Source of the DNA: Asterias rubens
Taxonomy: Eukaryota; Echinodermata; Asteroidea; Forcipulatida; Asteriidae
NCBI RefSeq assembly: GCF_902459465.1
Contig: NC_047068.1
Coordinates: forward strand, 13,353,195 to 13,417,194
Length of the DNA stretch: 64,000 nt
Reading direction: 5' to 3'
Part shown: in pieces, positions 1-11,086 of the stretch
How positions within the stretch are numbered: the first letter of the stretch is position 1
Layout of the letters: each line of letters opens with the position of its first letter
Notes under the pieces: model-generated
Told to the model about the DNA's origin: nothing
Databases searched by the model: none
Seen by the model: the letters and a program-made list of their open reading frames with translations, nothing else
Program-made: the position numbers and the translations under genes

Positions 1-757
1 GGATGCCGGCCATTCTTCCACAGCATTTGAAGAACTATTTTTTCTATCCCAACGGGATGAATGAGCTATTTCAAAATGATGACATTTTTTTAAGTAATAC
101 TAATTCGTCTTACCTCATCGGCAGATAACATCGTTCGATGCAGAAATTATGAAATCAGGCTGTGTAAACAAAATGATGCTCTTTCATCCGCGTAAATAAT
201 GAAGTCCCGCGAGATTTCTCATTAATGATTCCGTATTAATAATACAAGCAAATCCCGCATCAGACTTCATTTCAGTGGTTGGTGTTATGTAAATGACGTC
301 ATCCTACCAGCTGCTTACCCCGTGTTGTGTGTAGTCACAGATAATGAACTCAGTGAAAGGATGCCCGCAGCTCTCCTCCGATCCTCGCTTCTTGTCGTCA
401 GGGAAAACCCGACGGCTGCTACATGTGTCAATTGAATTTAAATCACTATGACCTTTATTCCATACTCTTTTTTTGAAAATAGTTCAATATTAGAGTTTAT
501 TAGTACAAAGAAAGGTGAGAACATCAAAAGCGCATTGACTTTGACAAAAATGTATACATAAGACCTAATTAATATGTTGCAATATTGGTCAATGCAAGTG
601 CTTTCAATTGTGGGAAGGGGTGCCTCGACAAGAAACAGTCGTGGGATGAATGGGAGAATGCGAAGAAAGTGAATCCTTCAGGAATCTATTGGATGGAGGC
701 GCAGATCGATTGGTGTATGGCAGGCTGCTGTATACTACCGTTTCTTGAAAATAATGC
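1..757. other. no gene recognised
   Basis: I see no recognisable coding exon, RNA gene or repeat here. The open frames are short and resemble nothing I know. Confidence 0.5.
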
Positions 758-758
758 G

Positions 759-1144
759 TTAAAGGCAGTGGACACTATTGGTAATTACTCAAAATAATTA
801 TTAGCATAAAACCTTTCTTGGTGATGAGTAATGGGAAGAGGTTGATGGTACAAAACACTGTGTGAAACGGCTCCCTCTGAAGTGCCATAGTTTTCGAGAA
901 AGAAGTAATTCTCCACGAATTTGATTTCGAGACCTCAGATTTAGAACTTGAGGTCTCGAAATCAACCATCTAAATGCACACAACTTCGTGTGGCAGGGGT
1001 GTTTTTTCTTTCATTATTATCTCGCAACTTCGACGACCGATTGAGCTCAAATTTTCACTGGTTTGTTATTTTATGCATATGTTGAGATACACCAACTGTG
1101 GAGGCCAGTCTTTGACAATTATCAATAGTGTCCACTACCTTTAA
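759..1144 (+). repeat. MITE family A, full-length copy
   Basis: Inverted termini: it opens with AAAGGCAGTGGACACTATTG and closes with CAATAGTGTCCACTACCTTT, both beside TTAA. The body has a short internal palindrome around GAGACCTCAGATTTAGAAC. Other copies lie at 15767-16144, 24573-24900, 38255-38617, 42367-42722, 42979-43365 and 49902-50264, with shortened ones at 14668-14850 and 27710-27900. TTAA at the ends would suit piggyBac-type insertion; that is inference. Confidence 0.85.
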
Positions 1145-1145
1145 T

Positions 1146-4117
1146 AATAAGTTCCCAAAATAAGCATGGAAGCTCCAATGTGCGTTTAGTGTGTTTGAGT
1201 GGTGGATATTGTAGTGATTGGCAGTAAGCTTGAATGTTATTATTACAGGTTTAAAACTGTTTTTATGATTTTGGGAAGAGTGAAAGGCTACACCCGTACA
1301 GCTAGTCTGTGAAATTTAAAGATGAAGGGGACATGTTTTAAAGGAAATTCTGACCGTTTATGTTTAGCCTTGGCTCATCATTCGTAATATTTATACCTTG
1401 TTACAATGGCGGAAATGGTGATAAGTATTTTGAGACAATTTCGTTTCATATTAAAACATTAAAAAAATAGAAGAAGGAAAAAACCCACACAAAAACAAGC
1501 AAACAATACAGCAGCAAACCTAAAAATACTGGGGAGAAATAAAAAAAAAATTTAAGAGAACAATACGCAAGTTGAAATATAGTGACAACTTCTCCCACAG
1601 GTACCACGGCGAAAAAAATAAATATATACTCAAAACCTACATTACCGCAGTAACCAACCTATCCATAGACGTGAGGAGTTAAAAAAATACTCCGTAAAGT
1701 GTGCTGTGTAAAAGGAACACGATCACGGTCGTCATCGATTACAACGATAGAGTTTCCTCCTTGCCTATATACAACAGGCGTGTGTCTCTGCACAAACCTC
1801 TAATAATGAAATGGACAAGACTCTGTAGTTTGGTAGAATTTGATGAAAAAAGGGAAATGTCAGCTATGGAATATCACCTGAGAACACAATAATCATGTTG
1901 ACGAAGAAAGTATCTGGTTTAAGCGAAGAGTGCGTGGTCTCCGCCTCGACGATGTTCTTCTTTTGAAATCCGACCGTGAGCGCCTGTTGACGCGGTCAGA
2001 GTTTAGATAAACGCCCTCTGGTGAAACGATTTCACCTTTCAAAACGTGAAATGATTGCCATTCACAAGGATTTTAACCCTGATTCAAAATAAATGTGACA
2101 CAAATAAAGAGATAACTTTAGGCATATATATAAATGGATGTCTGGGCCCCTTTTTACACTTTCATCTCGGTTTCTGGACCCTGCTCGTCTCAAAATGTCA
2201 CTTTTCGAGTTGGGCTGTTTTGCCATGACAGCTATATAGAATTGGGCAAGGCATGTAGACCTCGTCAGTGCCGTCTCACAAGCTTGCAATGACAAAGATA
2301 CCTCATTTGTTGACATGCTGAAACGGGACACTGGCTTGGCCAGAACTATGACCAAGATCACTGGGAGGCTCGAGACTCCGGATAACCTAAAATGATTGAG
2401 AAATACAGTCAACTCTAGCTGTCAAGATCGCTGGGACGGTACAAACTTCTTTATAACAGGAACGTTGTTATAAGAACGCTGTTTAAATTGGGAATTTAAA
2501 ATGTAATTATGTCGCTGAAACGCAATGTATTGAGTATTAAAAAAAAAAAATTAAATTAACCATAAACCAAGAGGGTTGCAACATATATTGAGAAACGCAA
2601 AAGAGGAATGAGATTCGGGGCACAATTTTGTTTTAATAAGCAGAACCTAGAGCGGGTGACAGTCATTCCAAAATTGTATAAATGAAAATTAGAAATAGAT
2701 CCCCATAGGCCCTACTGGATTTTCATGTTGGCGCTCCATTCAATACAGACTTACATATACTTCCAACCAACCACAAATCACACAAAAATGAAACGAACTT
2801 TTGATTGCATGATGTTGAAAAAGATACAATCCTTTAATGGTTATCTCGATTATACAGTGCAAACAGTAAATGCTTCGGTGTCCCCGTGCATTATTTCCCC
2901 TGCAAATATGGAAGCTACATTAAGACTCTTGGTTGTAACCACCAACCCTCTTCATAACAGTTACGAGTTTCATCCCTGAATAAAACCATCAGGGCCCAAT
3001 TTCTGACAGGAAATTTTGCGTATCGTCATTCTTTTTCGTGACACACACCTCAAGAAGCGTCTGTGAATGCTGCTATGATGAATTGTTAAATTAAATGATT
3101 ATTTTCCTAAATCGAATAACGTAAAAGTACATTTGACGAGTCTTAAAACGAAATCGAATTACCCTTTTCAGTCGCATTCAATTTCGTGCCAAATAGAATA
3201 AGCTGGTGGTTAAATTGGCTGCTCATTTTCCGAAATTGACCGAGAAAACCTATATTTTGGCTGCTAACCATAATCTGCATGGTAAGCATAATTTTGTTCT
3301 GCTTATTAACTTTTGTGTTTAAGCAGCTCTATCAAATTTGGCCATGGAGTCAGTCCCCAAACAAACAGGATTAGACTTGAATCTTAAAAAAATAATGCCT
3401 TTCCCATATATTTAAAAAATATATAACCAATTGAATACTTTGATCTATTGAAAATCTCATTTTTGACATTAGCACGATTTTAAAAACTAGGATCGATATT
3501 TTAAAAATAACATGGTCAACACTGATTAAAAAATTCATCTGATCCCGAATTCCATAAAAACTGGTTCAGTAAAAAAGGATTAGAATTTTCTTCAAAATGT
3601 ATTCCCCATCTTTAAGCAGGCATGGTTAATTTCTGTTTTAAAAACAAGCGTATACAAGTTATTATTTCAAAACAGTGGTCGGTACGACAATGTGGCCTAT
3701 TTCGTACCCTTTCAAACCCAAACTTTAGAACTTCCTAACTAGACTTTGTTTTGCAATTTTTTTTCTAAACAAATTCTCAAGTAGACCCGCCTTATATTAG
3801 AGATCTATTTGATCATCAAAACTGTTCCCTCCAGATTAAAAAATTGCATTCATGACGACATAAAACTCACTACCTTTGGAAAAATATATAAGTGAACGTG
3901 AGGTAGTTTGGAAGCAAAACGGTTCATATAGATTTTTAAAGGAATTTGTAGTTGTAGAGTTCAGAAAATGGTGCATATACAGGTATACGGGCAACACTAA
4001 ATGATTGTCATGTAGACTTCAGATCTTGATAAGTTTTGCTCAAACAAAAGCACCACCGGGTCACATGGAACCAGCTGAAACGAAGAGTGAATATGGTTGA
4101 CAGCAATATTGAATCCT
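1146..4117. other. no gene recognised
   Basis: AT-rich DNA without an exon I can support. A 116-codon minus-strand frame at 2062-2412 has no family resemblance or matched splice sites. Around 3290-3350 there is a fragment of the widespread 'gggcccaatttcat / aagcagctctatcaaattt' repeat. Confidence 0.5.
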
Positions 4118-6687
4118 TCAGACATATGTAATAATCTGTCTTTTCAACTGAGATATATTGCAGCCTGTTTGATCATAACACCATGTATCAAGATCCTTCA
4201 TGAACAACTGGGTGGAAGGTCTGAGTTTGTAGTCTATAGTTGTACACGATTCAGCCAACGGTAAGATAGCAGTCAGTGATGTTATCTTACTGGCAATGTC
4301 TGTCATCAAAACACCGAGGCTGTGTATGTCAGAGGCGATACTATACGGGGCTTGGCCTTCCACAACCTCGGCAGGGATATGTCTGCAATTACGGTAGTAC
4401 GTTTCCTTCTCGGTCAATGACAAACTGAGGCATCGCGAACTCTCCAACCACTTCGCATTTCCCAGATCAATGATCCGAGCTTCCCATCTGGTTGTCGCCT
4501 CTTTTCTGCCCCAGTTCTTCCATAGCAACACGTTATTAGTCTGTATGTCGCAATGAGCCCATCCTGATTGGTGGAGTGCCGACAAACCTTCGACGACGTC
4601 AGTGATGATCAATATCCAGTTTAAGAGTGATATCTGGGGTCTACCTCTGAGTGCCTTGGTGATGCTTAATGAAGCTAAACTCTTTGGGTTACCAATGTAC
4701 TCCTGAGCGAATGACTGCTTGTTAATAACACCTACCACCCGAGGGAAGATGGGGCACTGTTCGACATCAAGCATCGCTCTGATCTCTCTCATAAGAGCAA
4801 CTTGGGTACCAGACGAGGTGCCACTTATTAATCTCTTGACTGCAACCAATGAGGAACTTCCATCCGATTGGTGGTACCTCATTAACCGGACTACACCACT
4901 CTGGCCTCGGCCAAGCACTAGAGGGCGTCCCTCCTTGTTGGCACGACGCAGGTCTTTTTCGTTAATGGTTGGGTACGGCAGAGCATGGTCTTGAACGGTA
5001 TCTGATGACGTTATGGTTGGGAGCTTTGTGATGGCGGGGAGTTTGATGACATTCGGTTTGATGATCTGTCCGAGCCTAGCAAAAAGGAGATACATATCAA
5101 AAGCAAATTAGACATGTTTGTAGGGTATGTTTGTTTTAGACACGAAGAAAGTCGTAACGTAACCAGCCGATTTTCATTAATACGACTTCTGCGTTGTTAG
5201 TTATGTTGTTTCTAGTAAACTTCTTCCTTTGCTATTTGAAAAGTCACATCACAAAGAAGCCCCCGTTTGTATCGTGATATAGGTCTCGAGAAGGTCTCAA
5301 AAAGGGACCGATGATAGGAATTACATTTTTTGTGTGTATTTTGTTTCATTAAAGAAAGTTGTCATTCTTTCAGTTTAATATCACATTCTCTATCCAGGTG
5401 GTGTCTTTAGACAAGAGCTGCCCATAGTCCACCAAGACTAAGACTATAGAGCATGGCATACTGACTATATGGTGAAAAGTTTAAACAAAAACTGTTTGGT
5501 TGTTTTGAAGTGGATGAAAATATACTCACTGTAATTCTACGGCTGTTCTTTGTAGGTCTGCAGCATCTACTGATGTTTGCTTGTTGGCAACAGTCTTTCG
5601 TCTCTACAGAAAGGACATATCCGGTAAACAAAAGTAAAAGTGTTAAATGAGGAGCCAAAACCCCAAATGTTTGAACTCGTTTTAAAGCCAGTGGACACTT
5701 TCGGTAAACAGTGTTGTCCAAAGCCCACACTTCGTGTATCACAACTAGTATATAGAATGACAAACCTGTGAAAATTTAGGCTCAATCGGTCATTTGAGTC
5801 GGGAGAAAATAACGGGAAAACCCACCCTTGTTTCCGCACGTTTCGTCGTGTCATTACATGTGTTTACTATAAATCCGTAATTCTCGTTGTCAAGAATTGA
5901 TATTTGTTTTAATCTTTTTTCAAAAAGTAAAGCATTTCATGGAATAATATTTCAAGAGAAGTATTTTACCATTACCTTTTGTAAACCCTGTAAGTTATTA
6001 ATTTTTTCTGTTCCGAAAGTGTATAATGGCTTTAAGACGCCGGCCTTATCGTTTCGTTACATCTTGGAAAAAATCCAAAGTTCCAAAGCTATTTTTCAAA
6101 TTTCATTAAAATTGTTTTAATTCAGAGTAAGATACGGGTAATCGACCCTGGTAAAACTGTTGATATAAGTTGGGTAATACATAATTATGATTTTGTTGGT
6201 CATAATGACGGAGATAAACTACAGTGCCAGTCAATAGGGCATCTTTTGAGTCTATGAATCTGTGTTTGTTTGTTTGTTTGTTTGTTTTTGTTAGACAATC
6301 TCCACAAAATTATTTTAAAGACAGACAAAAACAATCAACAGCTGACTTACTTTGCAACTATGGTGGGTCTCTTCTTTCGGTCCCGATACTACTTGTCCCA
6401 TGATGGTGCGTCTTTCAGTGTAAATACTTTCACCCCCGCTACCAAAGCCAAACATTTGGGATCCTGATGAAGTCTTTTCTGAGTCCACGGTGTAACACTC
6501 GGCTATCTCACCGTCTGGATATTGAGGCAGGGCGTGGGTGCAGTTGCTGCTGACCGCCCGGTCGTCATCGTTGATGTTGCTAGATGCTGAAGTATTGTAG
6601 CTGTAGGGTTCACCTTTGTTTCGGCCCTCCTTCCGTCTGAAGCACCCGGTGAAAATTCCCCAAAGTGTAGCTAGCACTGGACGAGGC
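4118..6687 (-). CDS. divergent protein kinase, 3' exons (partial gene)
   Basis: Three minus-strand exons join in phase: 6687-6351 (acceptor ttttgtaccag, donor gtaagt), 5603-5530 (acceptor tttctgtag, donor gtgagt) and 5075-4118, ending in a stop; together about 455 codons. The last exon holds a complete kinase domain: glycine loop GRGQSGVV, VAVKRL with the ATP-binding lysine, catalytic loop HCDIQTNN, metal site IDLGNA in place of DFG, an APE-like PAE, and SDIHSLGVL. The key Lys, Asp, Asn and Asp are present, so activity is plausible although HRD has become HCD. The first exon is Ser/Gly-rich and low complexity, like a cytoplasmic linker. The closest kinase family is unclear. Exon 6687 needs two bases from an upstream exon, so the 5' end is missing here. 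A MITE sits in the 6350-5604 intron. Confidence 0.75.
5682..6035 (+). repeat. MITE family B
   Basis: Starts TTTAAAGCCAGTGGACACTT and ends AAGTGTATAATGGCTTTAA, partly inverted. It shares the TTAA-flanked end style and part of the body (cctgtgaaaattt, ggctcaatcggtcat) with family A. A second copy in reverse lies at 46421-46794. It is in an intron of the kinase gene. Confidence 0.8.
6264..6286. repeat. (GTTT)n microsatellite
   Basis: About five GTTT units in a row, in the intron just below the donor of the kinase exon at 6351-6687. Confidence 0.9.
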
Positions 6688-7091
6688 CTGGTACAAAAAG
6701 GGTACTCCACAGAAAGTTGGTTTTATAACCTTCAAGAGTTGATTTCTGTTTTTATACAACTTGCCATTTTGCTGACGGCAAACCTTCTTTTCGTTCACGC
6801 TAATTGCTCCATGCTAAAACTAAATTGATATTATTGACAAGGCGGTCGTTGTTCGCCCTAGACCTTTCCAGCTAAAGCTCTTGGTCACGCAACAACGAAC
6901 TTGAATTGTGGTTTCAAGTATACTTAACAGCTGGTCCGTAACCATCTGCGTTGGACTCCATTGACTAGTTTGTACAATAAAGAACGAGTTACGTAACTTT
7001 GTGCACACAACCGAATACATTAAACACCAATGAGTGGAGTTGGGACCGAGGTTGGGCCTCGTGGGCTCATGCTGGTGCTATCAAAACAAAG

Positions 7092-7320
7092 GAAGCGTTC
7101 GTTTAGCTTCCCTGGGTCGACTCCGGTCTGCCCCCGGTGCATTCGAATAGCTTTGACGGGGCTCACCCGGGTCAGCCCCCAGTGCCCTGCTTGTGGAGTG
7201 GGTCATTTGGGGCTGGCCCCAGGTGCATGACGTCACTACGAGAGCGGTGAGTGATCGTTCGTTTAGCTCTTGTCAGGGGCTCACCCGAGTGAGCACCGCA
7301 GGGAAGCTAATCGAACGCAC
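7092..7320. repeat. GC-rich inverted-repeat element
   Basis: Left arm GCGTTCGTTTAGCTTCCCTG, right arm CAGGGAAGCTAATCGAACGC, with one mismatch. The middle is GC-rich (repeated gggctcacccg, ccagtgccc), unlike the AT-rich flanks. Looks like a short non-autonomous DNA transposon. Confidence 0.75.
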
Positions 7321-7850
7321 TCAAAGCAAGAAAGGTTGAAATTCAGAAAAAAAGTTTTTAATATGTTTACAAAGAGAACGAAGATTTGAAGATTTGTTTT
7401 TATAAATAAACAAATAAACAACGTACATAAGATAAATTCCCTGGTCAAGGAGTGATACTTTCGTGATGATGTTGTTGTACTTTCTTTGTTTGCTTGTGTG
7501 TTTTGTTTGTTTTGTTAGTTTGGTTGATTAGCGATTACTAAGAACAACATCGTTGTTTTCATTGTAACAAGTAATAGGTGAAGAGTAAACATCTTGCGTA
7601 AACACTTAAAACAAATAAGATACCAATACCGCAAAACAAGGAGTGTAATCTTATGTTTATACTAACCGGTTTGTTTTTGAACTTGTAATTTCTTGACGGC
7701 TGTTCGATGTATTAAACACAGATATATCTGTATGAGTCTGCACCTTGTGGAGCTCAGTTCTGATGCCAAATTCATTCAGAATGCCTATCTTGTTTGACCT
7801 GAATAGCCGATGCTTTCTTTTTGAACGATATCTAAATAATAAAAAGTATA

Positions 7851-8160
7851 AACAAGTTAGAGGAACACGTTGCCTTGCATCGGACGAGTTGGTCTATAAA
7901 AAACGCGTTTGTAACCGTTTGTTATGAAATGCATATGGGTAGAAAGATAATTTAAAAGTAGAATACAATGATCCACACAAATTGCAAAAAATTTCCAAAA
8001 ATTTGACTCCCATAAATGGCCGACCGTGTTAGTCGACGAGGTAAAAGGAAAACCGTGCAATTTCGAGGCAGGTTTGTGTGGATCACTGTATTCTACTTTT
8101 ACAGCATCTTTCTACCCATATGCATATTATAACAAACGCTTTTCAAAGACCAACTGACTT
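7851..8160. repeat. MITE family C, long hairpin
   Basis: The two halves are inverted copies of one another: gttggtct...aaacgcgtttgtaaccgtttgttat...gtagaatacaatgatccacaca on the left, mirrored by tgtggatcactgtattctac...ataacaaacgcttttcaaagacca on the right. Further copies are 22236-22440 (left half only) and 49552-49905 (complete). Confidence 0.8.
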
Positions 8161-8192
8161 GAGCAGGATTTGAACCAACGACCTTTGGAAAC

Positions 8193-8790
8193 GTGCGCCG
8201 GTGTGGCAGGAGATTCTGTTCCCATATACGGCAAACTGTGTACAAACTCCGGCGGACAGAATACCCTGTGACACCGGTGTCAGATGCAATTGTGTCCGCC
8301 ATGCAATACTGTCAGCTCGCGACACTTTTGCATATGCAATCGTGTCCGGGGCTATGCCAAATCCGTCAGGTGGACATGTACATGACTGTATATGTGCGCG
8401 TAAGCGAGCGTGCATGCACTGAACCTACGTAGTAAAATATGCAGCATGAATATTCACGTATTTTATGATTGCAGCGAATACCCAACGGCCGAACATCTCA
8501 CATTTCATTCATGACATTCACTTAGCTTGTAAACAAAAGATGCGAACGTGTTCCGTCGACCAAGGGCGTGATATGGTTTAATTTACTGCAAGGACGGTTT
8601 TGCACGGGGGCGGCGTACACAGCTGCATATAATAAAATAATAAATAAATAATATAATAAAATAATAATAATAATATGCAAATGTGTCCGGGCGGACACAA
8701 TTGCATTATGCAGCAGCGTCCGGGCGGACACGATTGCTTATGCAAAACCGTCCGGCATACATTATTGCATATGCAATAATGTCCTCCGGA
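8193..8790. repeat. palindrome-rich repeat, copy 1
   Basis: Contains repeated units built from TGTCCGGGCGGACA palindromes separated by TTGCATATGCAA-like palindromes, plus a unique-looking middle (gcgaatacccaacggccgaacat, cgaacgtgttccgtcgaccaagggcgt). A second copy with the same order of parts lies at 10318-10800. A short AATA-rich stretch (8627-8675) is present only in this copy. Confidence 0.8.
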
Positions 8791-8794
8791 TAGT

Positions 8795-8915
8795 ACAAAA
8801 ACTGAGCTATCTAATAGCCCATATTAAGTTGGCAGTCTCTCTGTTTTGTCAATATTATTTTGTTTGGGGTGCCAGTCAGAAGCCGTACAACAGTTAGCTG
8901 TCATGTAGACAACCA
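8795..8915 (-). repeat. tRNA-derived SINE fragment
   Basis: Contains ctgagctatcta followed by ggcagtctctctgttttgtcaatatt and gtcagaagccgt, matching the body of the SINE at 48058-48560. A related fragment lies at 14330-14500 in a NUP85 intron. Confidence 0.55.
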
Positions 8916-9010
8916 GGGATCAAACCCAAGTTTGCGATACAACTGGGATGCGGCAGCCATCTCCTAAAGGAGACTCGATATCAAATAATAAACCACGAGG
9001 CAAACTCACT

Positions 9011-9860
9011 TGGTAACTTAAAATGATTTGTTGTTGAACAAAGACCCCTATACCAAGTGTCAAAGAAAAAACTTAGTGTGATCTTCAGATTACACAAATT
9101 ATTACTTATAATCAATTGAGTTTTATTTGTGAGTTTTGATCCAAGCTCACAAGATAAATCTCCACAATGAAATGCAGATTTCTGACTTGAGTCTGGCTCT
9201 AGTGGGATATCATGATCCTTTGATGTCAGAGGGTTGATCTGCCTGCAACCGAACATCCTGCCCAGCCAGGCAAACCTCTTTGGCTTTCTCTTCTTTGCGT
9301 GACATCTAAATAAAAACATTTTTTTATTCTTATTTTTTTAATTTTTGTTTTAATTAATAAGTAAACATTTCTGCGCAATTTTAACTTTTGTCTTATGTGC
9401 GACATTAGCTACCCGATGTCTTTGTGTACCATGGTGGTATAATATTTGGGTTTATTGAATCATGAAGACGGTGATACTTTGTGAGAGAAAGGTCAAATAG
9501 GCCTAAAGCTAAAATTATTTTATAGATCTGCCCTCTTACCTTTTCTTTTTGGCTGAGTTCAGCTTAAAGTAAACCGGGCTCGTAACCTTGGTTCGACCAC
9601 ACCCAGTTATCTCTGCAGGCACATTCTTTGGTATCTCGACACGGTCGGACCTTGTGGTTGAAGAAACAGTAGGTCCTGATGAAACCACCTCCTCGATACA
9701 TATCCTTTCAAATTTCATCGGCAGATTAAATAAATATTTATCAAAATTCAGAGAGAGAACTTGGAAAACACTTTTTGCTTCAAAAGCTTCTCCGGTAATA
9801 ATAATAATTGTCTCAATGAGTGCAAAAACACTAAACAAATCGCACTGTGAACTACACGAG
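9011..9860 (-). CDS. candidate upstream exons of the kinase gene
   Basis: Two minus-strand open segments are splice-compatible: one ending at 9540 (donor AAAAG|gtaag, leaving two bases) and one starting at 9305 (acceptor tttttatttag, adding one base), which read across as a basic stretch SAKKKRCHAKKRKPK. The second has a possible donor gtgagt near 9010, but that leaves one base whereas the kinase exon at 6687 needs two, so at least one further exon, or a different gene, is required. The 5' limit of the first exon is not determined. No family recognised. Confidence 0.3.
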
Positions 9861-10317
9861 AACAAACAGCTTTCTGGTGCAATTTTTTTATATGGTGAGT
9901 GGTGTTCCTCAGGTAACACTAAAATTGGACGGTTTGACTAAAAAGTAATTTGTGACGACATAGTAGGGCGCTAAAAGTAGTGTGATTTTTTGGGCGCGCG
10001 CGTAAGAAAAATGCGTCACCAACGCTTACCCGGCCGCATTCCTCATACTCGTAACTCAAAACGTAACGTAACGTGATAAATACAAACAGGGAGTGCGCGT
10101 TTTTTTTCTTGACCTCACTTAGGTTAACGGGGCTCATTTTTTGTTTTCTTCTGTTAAATAGAACTGTCATCCTAACTTTATTTTTTAATTTGTTTATAAA
10201 TAAGGATTCCTTTTTTGAATGGATTTAGAAGAACAAAAATGTCCTCATTGAAAAGCACAATATTTACAATTTTGATGTAGGCGCCGCCGAGTAGCCTACA
10301 GAAAAATGGTGCTGACG

Positions 10318-10800
10318 GAGGCCGGTTTCAGATGCAATTGTGTCCGCTCCGGACACTTTTGCATTCATGCAATCGTGTCCGGGGCTATGCAAAAACCGTC
10401 CGGTGGACATGTATGCATGACTGTGCATAAAATTAATGTGCGCGCGTAAGCGAGCGTGTAACAAACATGCACTGAGTGAACCTATATGCACCATGAATAT
10501 TAACGTTTTTAATTTTTATGATTGCAGCGAATACCCAACGGCCGAACATTACCCATGTCATTACATGCACTTAGCTTGTAAAAAAAATGGCGAACGTGTT
10601 CCGTCGACCAAGGGCGTTTAATTTACTGCAAGGATGTTTTGCACGGGGGCGGACACAACTGCATATGCAAATGTGTCCGGGCGGACACAATTGCATTATG
10701 CAGCAGCATCCGGGCGGACACGATGGTGTACATTATTGCTGCTTGCATATGCAATAATGTCCTCCGGTTAGTATTGCATAGAGGACATAATTGCATCTAG
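10318..10800. repeat. palindrome-rich repeat, copy 2
   Basis: Same ordered parts as 8193-8790: cggacacttttgcat, the block gcgaatacccaacggccgaacat, ccgtcgaccaagggcgt, then TGTCCGGGCGGACA units with ATGCAA spacers and a closing gcatatgcaataatgtcctccgg. Confidence 0.8.
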
Positions 10801-10839
10801 CGACACCGGGACTCAAGTCCGGGAAGCTGGATAATCGAA

Positions 10840-11086
10840 CCAAATCTCCTTTGCGGGATTCGCGGGCGATAAGAAGAAGGCGCCTGCCCATCATCGTGGG
10901 GAGGCTAGGCAGGCAGGGAAATAATTATGCAAAGGTCTTGAAACCGAGACTACACTCTCCCAACCACGATTGGGACAATATTTTCAAGTTGGGCCGGAAA
11001 GTCTCAATTGGCGCTAGGAAGATTGACGGAGGTCGCTGCACTTTCTTGTTTACGTTCTGTGCTATCCAATGATGCACCATTCCAGC
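10840..11086 (+). promoter_or_regulatory. probable NUP85 promoter / 5' UTR
   Basis: A locally GC-richer, repeat-free stretch lies directly upstream of the ATGGCGGCC start context at 11087. I see no TATA box. Inferred from position and composition only. Confidence 0.35.

Noticed and set aside
2062-2412. 116-codon minus-strand frame
   Set aside because: No recognised domain, no supported splice sites, ordinary composition; probably chance.
5407-5763. 118-codon minus-strand frame
   Set aside because: It overlaps the small kinase exon 5530-5603 in another frame and the end of a MITE; only the 74-nt exon has splice support.
8650-8790. CRISPR-like alternation of palindromes and spacers
   Set aside because: Units are irregular, spacers are themselves palindromic and repeated, and the context is animal nuclear DNA.
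9588-9941. 117-codon plus-strand frame
   Set aside because: It is the antisense of the candidate minus-strand exon at 9540-9860 and has no splice or family support.
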